This document shows positions 57,338-64,000 of a DNA stretch of 64,000 nt, one piece after another. Where the stretch lies: assembly GCF_035222375.1 (NCBI RefSeq), contig NC_085890.1, forward strand, positions 1,612,001 through 1,676,000, in the 5' to 3' direction. The stretch's first letter is position 1; each line of letters starts with the position of its first letter. The notes beneath the pieces are model-generated. The model had not been told where the DNA came from, ran no database searches, and saw only the letters and a list, made by a program, of their open reading frames with translations. The translations under genes and the position numbers were made by a program. The stretch comes from Podospora pseudocomata. Its lineage: Eukaryota > Ascomycota > Sordariomycetes > Sordariales > Podosporaceae.

Positions 57338-59428
57338 TTACTCTGGTGGTTGCTCCTTTCTAACCAAGGCGGCCCGATTGATCTTAAGACTCTTATTCCT
57401 CGCGGGCCTAAGTAACTGGAAGCATCTCCCAGTAAGTCGGTCGTCTTGGCTCGATACCGGTAGGTCCTGTTCTCTCCTTGACAAAGCGTCCGGCACCACA
57501 GCATCTGTTCCAGGTCGGTACTTGAGCGTGAAGTTATAACGAGCCAATATCTCTGCCCACCGTACCTGCCGCTCGCTCAGCTGTCGTTTCTTCTGGAAGT
57601 ATTCCAAGTTTTTGTGATCAGTCCAGATCTCGAAGTGAGCTACGCTCCGGAGCTCCGCGTCCCATTGGTCCAGGCACTTAACCACTGCTAACAGTTCTTT
57701 GTCATGTATCGGGTAGTTGGACTCAGCGGGATTGTTTTTCTTTGAGAAGAAGGCGACTGGGCGAAGGATCCCATCTTCGTCATACTGCGAGAGGGCGCCA
57801 CCCACGGCATAGCCCGACGAATCTGTCTCCACTACCGTCCTCCTTTCTGGATCCCACTGGGCCAATACTGGCGCGCTGATCAGAAGTGTCTTAAGTGTCT
57901 TGAACGCTTCTTCGCACTGAGGGGTCCAACTGAAAGACACCCCCTTTTTGGTCAAAGCCGTCAGCGGTAGAGCTATCTCCGAGAACTTGGGCACAAATGC
58001 TCGATAGTAATTTGCAAAACCAATAAAGCTCCGTACTCCTTTGACAGAACGAGGGCGCTGCCACTGCTCCACAGCTTTAATCTTTTCTGGGTCAACGCGA
58101 ATCCCTCTTCCTGCATCGATAATGAATCCAAGATATTTGACGCTCTTGACTTCAAATTCGCACTTGTCTATATCGACTTGTAGTCCTGCGGTTTGCAACC
58201 TTTCCAACACTTTCCGGACTTTCTTCCTATGATCGGATAGGGAGCCGCTAGAGTAAATGAGGACGTCGTCGATGTAAGCCGAACAGAATTCGTCTAGGTA
58301 CTCTCGTAGTGTATTGTTGATGTACCTCTGGAATGTAGCGGGTGCTCCTGTGAGGCCGAAGGGGGTAACCAGCCATTCGAATAGCCCGTACCTAGTACGA
58401 AATGCAGTCTTCCATTCGTCTCCTTCTTTGATCCGAATCTTGTGGAACGCGGCGATGACGTCTAGCTTAGTGAACCATTTAGCTTGGGACAACGACCTCA
58501 GCGTTTCGCTGATCAGAGGAAGAGGATATCTATCCTTGCGGGTAATCGCGTTGAGACCCCGGTAATCGACGCAAAACCGTAGGCCTCCCCCTGGTTTCTT
58601 CACGAATAAAACAGGCGCTGACGCTGGTGAACTGCTGGCTCGTATAAAATTCTTATCGAGCATCTCGGTAAGGGTTTTCCGCAGAGCAATCAACTCCTCT
58701 CGGGACATTCCGTATAACGGTCCCCAGGGGGGAACTTTCTCTTTGCCGTTTTCATCCTTCTCAAGCGGGATAGCGTGGTCAATTCCAGTCCGGTGTGGAG
58801 GTAGGCGGTCTGCTTCGGTACGATCGAAGAGCGGAAGGAAGTCGTGATAGTGCTCTGGCAGTTTCTGGCGGGGATCACTTCTTTTCTTGGGCGCCAATGC
58901 CTTCTCAATGTCTGCCAGGCTAGCTGCGAATATTTGCGTCGTTGCTTTCGGATTGGAGCAAGCCTTGGTTCGGCGAGCTCTTCTGATTAGCGCCCCAAAA
59001 ACACTGGCTGTTTGTTGTGTGAGAGGATACTTCTTTTCCTCCCTTGGTCCTCTTTCCTTAACTCTTAAGCCCGTAGTGCCGATTATCAGTTCGCCTCTGG
59101 ACGGCGAGATCGTCACATCCTCGAGGTCCATCCAAGGTCGACCCAATATCACTTCGTCGACTTGGCCTGGGATAACGTAAAAGAATACCCTTTTTCTTTT
59201 ATGGCCGTCGATATCCGTATCCGCATAAGCCACATGCGTAATTGCTCCTTCCACCGTAACATTGACCTGCTCCAGGTTTCGAGGAGTGATGGGGATGCGT
59301 GGGAGACGAAGTCGCTTGACGAGAACATCACTGATGGAGGCATAGCAGAGGCATCCACTATCAACGAAAGCCTTAGTGTAATAAATGCTATTGATCCCGA
59401 AATTAATGTAAAACGGTTTACCATCCAT
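57338..59428 (-). CDS. Chromovirus pol: protease, reverse transcriptase, RNase H
   Basis: Minus-strand frame of 696 codons from the ATG at 59428; the frame is open upstream into gag. The aspartic protease is marked by AFVDSGCLCYASI and VILGRPW. RT follows with KDRYPLPLI, LDVIAAFHKIRI, TPFGLTGAPATFQRYIN and the catalytic YIDDVLIYS. RNase H begins with VVETDSSGYAVGGALSQ and includes YPIHDKELLAVV and WTDHKNLEYF. It stops at 57338-57340, and the integrase frame is at -1 relative to it, so either a slippage site or a one-base lesion lies near 57340. Confidence 0.93.
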   Translation of the reverse strand: MDGKPFYINFGINSIYYTKAFVDSGCLCYASISDVLVKRLRLPRIPITPRNLEQVNVTVEGAITHVAYADTDIDGHKRKRVFFYVIPGQVDEVILGRPWMDLEDVTISPSRGELIIGTTGLRVKERGPREEKKYPLTQQTASVFGALIRRARRTKACSNPKATTQIFAASLADIEKALAPKKRSDPRQKLPEHYHDFLPLFDRTEADRLPPHRTGIDHAIPLEKDENGKEKVPPWGPLYGMSREELIALRKTLTEMLDKNFIRASSSPASAPVLFVKKPGGGLRFCVDYRGLNAITRKDRYPLPLISETLRSLSQAKWFTKLDVIAAFHKIRIKEGDEWKTAFRTRYGLFEWLVTPFGLTGAPATFQRYINNTLREYLDEFCSAYIDDVLIYSSGSLSDHRKKVRKVLERLQTAGLQVDIDKCEFEVKSVKYLGFIIDAGRGIRVDPEKIKAVEQWQRPRSVKGVRSFIGFANYYRAFVPKFSEIALPLTALTKKGVSFSWTPQCEEAFKTLKTLLISAPVLAQWDPERRTVVETDSSGYAVGGALSQYDEDGILRPVAFFSKKNNPAESNYPIHDKELLAVVKCLDQWDAELRSVAHFEIWTDHKNLEYFQKKRQLSERQVRWAEILARYNFTLKYRPGTDAVVPDALSRREQDLPVSSQDDRLTGRCFQLLRPARNKSLKINRAALVRKEQPPE

Positions 59429-59496
59429 CTTCTTTTTCGCAATGCTCCAATCTTTCTTAGCCTCCGAGTGCCCCTGACGACGACTTCTATCAGGGG

Positions 59497-60721
59497 CTAG
59501 TCTTTTAACGACTCGTCATCAGTTCGATCGGACGTCGACCCCTCCGTTCCCTCATTCTCTTCTTCCACCTCCGCTCGCAATACCGGTCTAGTCTTTTTAA
59601 TCCCGGTCTCGTTGTCCTGGCGCGGACGTCTTGCAGGCAAAAGAGGACACTTGCTTATTTTGCACCCTGTTCTCCCGCATCTTAAGCAGCGCCCTTCGCT
59701 TCTCCGGCGGTCGATCTCGCTCTGATTAACCCATTTTGCGCGCTTTCCCTCCAGCTCCTTGTTAGCTCTGTGGACAGCCTGGCTAATCTTCGTAGGCTCC
59801 CAATCCATCTCGTCTACCGTTGCAGTGGTGGTGACTGGTCGGTGCTTCGGTTCTGGTGCTTTAGAATCAGGGGTTGAAGAGCGTGACCTGGTTTTCGGTT
59901 TCCGCGTATAAAAGCGCAGCTCGTCGAGATTAGCGCCCAAGTGATGTAGGTTGTTGACGAACTCGGGATAATCCTTAGGTAAGTTCAACTGGCTCGCCAG
60001 GGCGGTCCTCATCTCCCTGTTAATGGTCCGTTTGAGGTAGTTGATCTTCACGACGTCGCTCCATTCGGCACCTCCGCTGTCTGCTAGCTCTTTTTCGAAC
60101 TTTGGAAGAAAGGAAGCGAAACTCTCCTTTTCCCCTTGAGCCATTGATTCCAACCTGCCGAGAGCTCGTTGTTCGATGTTAGGATCGCCGTAACAGGTCG
60201 CGAGGTAAAACGAGAAAGTGCTCAGGGTTCGAAGTTCCATCTGGGCCACCTCTTTTAAAGAAAGCGGCGGCCATGGCTTGAGGTGTTTCCTCTAAGCGGG
60301 CGTATATATATGCGAACTGATCGGTCGGGGAGCCGATCGCCGAACCATCGACTCGGAGCTTACTCCTCATCTCCAATTCCCATGTGCGGAACCTCTTCCT
60401 AAGTCCGTTAAAGCGGGGAGGGTCAGGAAGTGTCGGCTTCTTTCTCTTCGAATATTCGTTCGCATCTGGTATCGTTGGCGAATGTACCACCGGTGCAGTG
60501 CCTACGCTCGTCGCTGGTGTGAGGGTCGAGACACCCGAAGTAGATCGTTCTCCCTGCATAGATGCGATGGTATCCTGAAGGGTTCGGATTTGCGCTTGGT
60601 TTGCTTCGTTCGCCTGCTGCCCTTCCTGTCGAAGAGCAGCAATCTGTTCCGCTAACTGACGCATCGTCTGCATCAGCATGGAGGTCTCGGCTTGCGCCGC
60701 CATGGTGTCCTCCTGCGTCAT
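59497..60721 (-). pseudogene. Chromovirus gag, frameshifted
   Basis: Starts at ATG 60721 (MTQEDTMAAQAETSML). A coiled-coil N-terminus and capsid part (PPRFNGLRKRFRTWELEMRS) run to about 60215, where the frame changes by +1 (one base too many near 60215) into LATCYGDPNIEQRALGRLES and ESFASFLPKFEKELADSGGA. The nucleocapsid has a CCHC-like knuckle variant (CLRCGRTGCKISKCPL, with C where H is usual). The frame ends at 59497; the pol frame overlaps it at -1, with TTAAAAGACTAG at the overlap as a possible slip region. Confidence 0.85.
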
Positions 60722-60837
60722 TGTCCCTGGCCCTCGTGCCGAGGTCACTACTGTTGAATTCACGCACGTACTCAATGCGCCGAATTCCGCTAGTTGGGTC
60801 TGCGCTGAGGCTCTTCCAACTGTTTTCCGCGAGGTGA

Positions 60838-60849
60838 AAGTTCGGTGTA
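60838..60849 (-). other. Putative self-primer binding site of the chromovirus
   Basis: One base inside the 5' LTR the minus strand reads TACACCGAACTT. The LTR itself contains the exact complement AAGTTCGGTGTA (minus strand, 60901-60912). This is the Tf1-type arrangement in which the 5' end of the transcript folds back to prime reverse transcription; no tRNA-like TGG-type site is present. Confidence 0.65.
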
Positions 60850-60850
60850 A

Positions 60851-61088
60851 TGTAACGGTTCCAGGAGTGTATTACAACTATCTGGTGACGACTCTACGAG
60901 TACACCGAACTTGAAGAAGAAAAGGAAAAGGGGAATAGAAGGTTTGTCGACATGAGCCTCTGGTATGGCTGAGGGTGTTGGCCAGTGCGCGGTGATAGAA
61001 GGTTCTGGAGTAGTGGTCTGTGCGTTCTGGGAATAGCTTCACCAGGGCCGAGGGTTGCCGAGGTCCATGCCAGGCTCAGCCTGTTACA
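60851..61088 (-). repeat. 5' LTR of the chromovirus
   Basis: 238 bp, TG...CA ends. If the transcript starts at or just before AAGTTCGGTGTA (60901-60912), the R-U5 part would be about 60 bases and U3 about 175. Confidence 0.92.
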
Positions 61089-61093
61089 GTGTG

Positions 61094-61408
61094 CATCTTG
61101 CACAGTAAGTGATCCTCCGAGACGCGTAGCAGTTGGTTGGCCATATCTTCTACACCACGTAATCTTGGTGGAAAAGCTCGCGCATATAGCTCAATAATGT
61201 ATTGAACAATAGCATCCTCTTCGGATTGAGTGAGCTTCTTCGATTTGGGCGTAGTATCGCGTCGTGCAGGCCAGCCAGCGCGCCGACGCCCTAGAGTCTT
61301 ACGATCTACTCCATAGATATTAGCTGCGGCTCGTTCGCTTATATTCTTGTCGTTTGGAAGCGCTTGGAGGGCTAAAATTATGTGGGCTTCATTTGAATTA
61401 GAAGGCAT
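61094..61408 (-). pseudogene. N-terminal relic of pogo transposase
   Basis: Starts at ATG 61408 (MPSNSNEAHIILALQALPND). It carries a psq-type helix-turn-helix (ISERAAANIYGVDRKTLGRR) and the start of a CENP-B-type second domain (LTQSEEDAIVQYIIELYARA FPPRL), then runs into the chromovirus LTR. The DDE core is absent. It is a relative of the second element's transposase (MSVQTQEARIILAIEAIHTS). Confidence 0.85.
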
Positions 61409-61521
61409 CTTGGATGGTTGAGGAAATTGTTGTTGAGTGCGAAGGTGTCATGTCACGAAGGAAGTGGGTCACTCGCTTATATGGGTCACTCGCTTATAAT
61501 GTACGTTATGCGTCTTCGCTA

Positions 61522-63386
61522 ACGTGATCCACCATTGACCCGCGCACCCCATTGACCCGCGCACTTTTCTATCGCAACACGACCTCCAAAGGCAATTGCT
61601 CCATCACACCACAAAACACTATGTCTGTGCAAACCCAAGAAGCCAGAATCATCCTTGCCATCGAGGCTATCCATACGAGCAAAAATATGTCTCGCCGACG
61701 TGCAGCCAAGATCTACAACGTCCCTGAAACAACCCTCCGCGACAGAATGAACGGAATCACCCCTAAAGCCGATAGCTATCACGGCCGTTCGAATTTAACG
61801 AAGATCGAAGAGGAGGTAATTGTTCAATATATACTCGACCGAGATTCGCGAGGGTTTTCGCCCCGGATTGTCGACGTGGGTGATATGGCCAATCTCCTGC
61901 TTCGGAAACGCGGTGCGCGACAGGTCGGAAAGAACTGGCCAGACCGCTTCGTTGCACGACGACGTCCAGAGTTAAAGACGCGTTTTAATCGCGTCTATGA
62001 CTATCAAAGAGGCCTCTGTGAAGATCCCGCAATTATTGAGCCATGGTTCCGACTGGTTGCCAACATGCGTGCGAAATACGGTATCCTCGACTGCGACATC
62101 TATAACTTCGACGAAACCGGCTTTATGATGGGCATGATACGTCCAGGGATGGTGGTTACGCGCTCCGATCGGGTCGGTAAACCAAAGGCTATTCAGCCGG
62201 GTAATCGGGAATGGGCGACAGCGATTTGCACTGTCGCTGGCGACGGGTATGTGGTGCCGCCTTTCTTGGTGGTGAAGGGCCGTTTCCACCTCGCTAGCTG
62301 GTACTCCGAACATCAGATACCTGACGACTGGGCCGTCGCAACAACAACCAACGGATGGACAGATAATAAGACTGCTCTGGAATGGCTGCAGCATTTTGAT
62401 GAGCACACTAAACACCGTCGGAGGGGTGTATATCGGATGCTGGTGCTCGACGGCCATGAGAGCCATGTTAACGCCGAATTCGAGGACTATTGCAAGGAGA
62501 ATAACATTGTCACCATTTGTCTGCCTTCCCATTCCTCGCATCTTACCTAGCCTCTCGATGTGGGTTGTTATAGCGTCCTAAAGAAGATGTACGGTGCTGA
62601 AATCGAGCACTTCATCAAAGCCCGGATCACGCATATCACGAAGCCCGAGTTCTTCCTTGCGTTCAAAGCCGCCTTCAGCCGGACTTTCACCCAAGAAAAC
62701 GTTCTCGGGGGTTTTCGGGGGTCTGGACTTATCCCCTACGACCCGCAGGCCGTCCTTTCGAAGCTAGATGTCAAGTTGCGGACACCAACCCCCCCTGGGA
62801 CCCCTGATGGGCCACCAACACCTTGGGCCTTTAAGACGCCCAAGACTACCAACGAAGCCCTCTCGCAGTCTACCCTTATTAAAGCTCGGATTGCAAGACA
62901 TCAGTCGAGCTCTCCGACTCCGATTTTAGCTGCTGTTGATCAGCTTTCGAAAGGAATACAGGTATTTTCCCATCGGGTGACCCTTTTACAAGCCGAGGTA
63001 CGGACACTTCAAGAGGCCAACGAAGCACTTTCCAAGCGTCGGAGGGCCAAACGGACGCATCTCCAAGACGGAGGTGCTATTAGTGGAAGCCAGGCCAGGG
63101 AGATAATGGCAGAGAAGGGTGTGGTTGAGGAGGGAGGGCATGTCGAGGAGGAAAATGAAGGGTCGTCAAAGAGGCGTCGGACGGGTTCGCGGCTCTGTGG
63201 CATCTGCCGCAAGGCTGGCCACAATGCAAGGACATGCCCAGAGGCTGGAGAAATACATAGTTCAAGCGATTCTGAGTAGTTTCAATTGATTGCATTGGTT
63301 TTTGGTGGACCTCTGGCAGTTTGGAATGATGATGTCTAGAAAAGTGCGCGGGTCAATGGGGTGCGCGGGTCAATGGTGGATCACGT
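61522..63386 (+). mobile_element. Second pogo-like DNA transposon, full length
   Basis: 1865 bp with 50-bp inverted terminal repeats at 61522-61571 and 63337-63386 (start ACGTGATCCACCATTGACCC), identical by eye and flanked by TA at 61520-61521 and 63387-63388. Each repeat holds a 17-bp tandem duplication with the core CCATTGACCCGCGCAC. It carries one transposase gene with a single TAG. It begins only 15 bases after the first pogo element ends, and its TIRs are unrelated in sequence apart from ACGT ends and GACCC cores. Confidence 0.9.
61621..63279 (+). pseudogene. Pogo/Fot1-type DDE transposase with one in-frame stop
   Basis: ATG 61621 (MSVQTQEARIILAIEAIHTS); 552 sense codons plus stop if the internal TAG at 62548-62550 is counted as one residue. 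Domains: psq-type HTH (MSRRRAAKIYNVPETTLRDR), CENP-B-type DNA-binding domain (LTKIEEEVIVQYILDRDSRG FSPRIVDV; KNWPDRFVARRRPELK), DDE core with Asp in YNFDETGF, Asp in LVLDGHESHVN and the third Asp in PLDVGCYSVLKK. The C-terminal coiled coil is followed by a CCHC knuckle (LCGICRKAGHNARTC). The TAG falls after SHSSHLT, where relatives have Gln, so it lies just before the third catalytic Asp and should abolish activity. Confidence 0.9.
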
Positions 63387-64000
63387 TACCTTAAGTAACG
63401 AGAAAGCTGCCTTGGGATTGATGGCTGAGTCAGACTGCCGGCGGAAACTCACCGTTCCGTGATGTGTTTACTGCAAATCTATTCAATGTCGTAGTAGGAT
63501 CTAGAGACATATGTGCAATCAACTTCCCCGTACATTATTCGTCCTTCTGTCTGGTCCTGTTTTCCCTTTACCGTTTGTTGGTCGCACAAACTTCGCTGTT
63601 GGTTCCACAAACTTTTACTATTGGACGCACAAACTCGAGCTAACCCGCCTAGAACTTCACACACTAAGAGAAGGTTTTATATAAAAGACCTGGCTCGGGT
63701 GGTTGGTGGCTCGCTAGATTTGATATCTCATGATGGTGATTCTAGCGAGGCAGAAGCTTGGACTCTCACGGTAAGATAGAGCACCTTGAAAACTCAATCG
63801 ACTGATGAGTGCGGGGAGGAGTCCGATTGGCTGCATTACGCAAGAAAAACATTCGAAGACAATTCAGTGGAGGTCTGCCAACGCTTCTTCACGTCCAAGG
63901 TCTTAGCCAGTCTATAGCCAGTTATTCGCGCGGTTGTGATGGAAAACAACATTATGTAACCATTGATGTTGAACAGATTGGTTGATGATCCATCATCAAG
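63387..64000. other. Flank after the second pogo element
   Basis: About 610 bases to the window edge. A short 21-22 bp tandem repeat lies at about 63576-63640 with core TTGG-N-CNCACAAACT, three copies. A plus frame at 63513-63779 (88 codons) resembles nothing and spans the repeat. No other feature recognised. Confidence 0.4.

Larger units (their letters stand above)
55475..61088 (-). mobile_element. Complete Ty3/gypsy chromovirus retrotransposon
   Basis: LTRs at 55475-55711 (237 bp) and 60851-61088 (238 bp) begin TGTAACGG and end TGTTACA and differ by one inserted G as far as compared by eye. The 5-bp target duplication GTGTG is at 55470-55474 and 61089-61093. The element is transcribed right to left: gag, protease-RT-RNase H, integrase with a C-terminal chromodomain. 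A purine-rich primer tract (TTGGGAGAGGAGGGGG on the minus strand, 55715-55730) abuts the 3' LTR. A 12-nt self-primer site follows the 5' LTR (separate entry). Near-identical LTRs mean a recent insertion, but gag is frameshifted. Confidence 0.93.
55182..61506 (-). mobile_element. Internally deleted pogo-like DNA transposon, split by a chromovirus
   Basis: Inverted terminal repeats of 47 bp at 55182-55228 and 61460-61506, perfect as far as compared by eye, starting ACGTACATTATAAGCG and flanked by TA on both sides (55180-55181; 61507-61508), the pogo/Tc1 target duplication. Within each repeat the 17-bp unit ATAAGCGAGTGACCCA(T/C) occurs twice in tandem. Without the inserted retroelement and its extra GTGTG the element is about 706 bp. 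It keeps only the 5' and 3' ends of a transposase gene (separate entries), so it is a non-autonomous deletion derivative. Confidence 0.85.

Overview
The window looks like nuclear DNA of a filamentous ascomycete, most likely Sordariales (Podospora/Chaetomium/Neurospora relatives). Signs are short spliceosomal introns (mostly 50-90 nt, GTAAGT-type donors, CTAAC/CTGAC branch sites), a lone dispersed 5S rRNA gene, fungal-type CHO2, SRP68 and DUF2415 proteins, and NACHT-type NLR and pogo/chromovirus elements. Gene models were built by hand from reading frames and splice signals, so exon ends are inferences unless stated otherwise.

Bases 1-47,500 are ordinary gene-bearing chromosome. In order: a partial mitochondrial L-2-hydroxyglutarate dehydrogenase-like oxidase (-), a conserved coiled-coil fungal protein (+), a PH-domain protein (+), translation factor eIF3g (+), a proline-rich/basic orphan (-), phosphatidylethanolamine methyltransferase CHO2 (+), a LIM-RhoGAP of the Rga1 type (+), a DUF2415 WD40-like protein (-), mitochondrial Hsp70 SSC1 (+), a membrane-anchored multicopper oxidase (-), SRP68 (-), a CYA5-like mitochondrial PPR protein (+), an RBM26/27-like CCCH-RRM protein (+), a 5S rRNA gene (+) and an atypical secreted subtilase (+). 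These do not form a pathway; they are housekeeping genes for mitochondria, protein targeting, RNA handling and membrane lipids.

From about 48.3 kb the character changes to accessory DNA: a 108-bp hAT-like MITE with an 8-bp target duplication, an orphan coiled-coil gene, a large NACHT-ankyrin NLR with one frameshift and two in-frame amber codons, and a nest of transposons. A complete Ty3/gypsy chromovirus (55,475-61,088; LTRs 237/238 bp, 5-bp target duplication) sits inside an internally deleted pogo-like element (55,182-61,506). A second pogo-like element with a nearly intact transposase interrupted by one TAG follows only 15 bp later (61,522-63,386).

The most interesting points are the near-intact but broken NLR beside young transposons; the 12-nt self-complementarity that suggests Tf1-like self-primed reverse transcription in the chromovirus; the matching 17-bp tandem duplications inside the terminal repeats of both pogo elements; a subtilase without the usual oxyanion asparagine; and an unusually long eIF3g intron holding repeated acceptor-like sequences.
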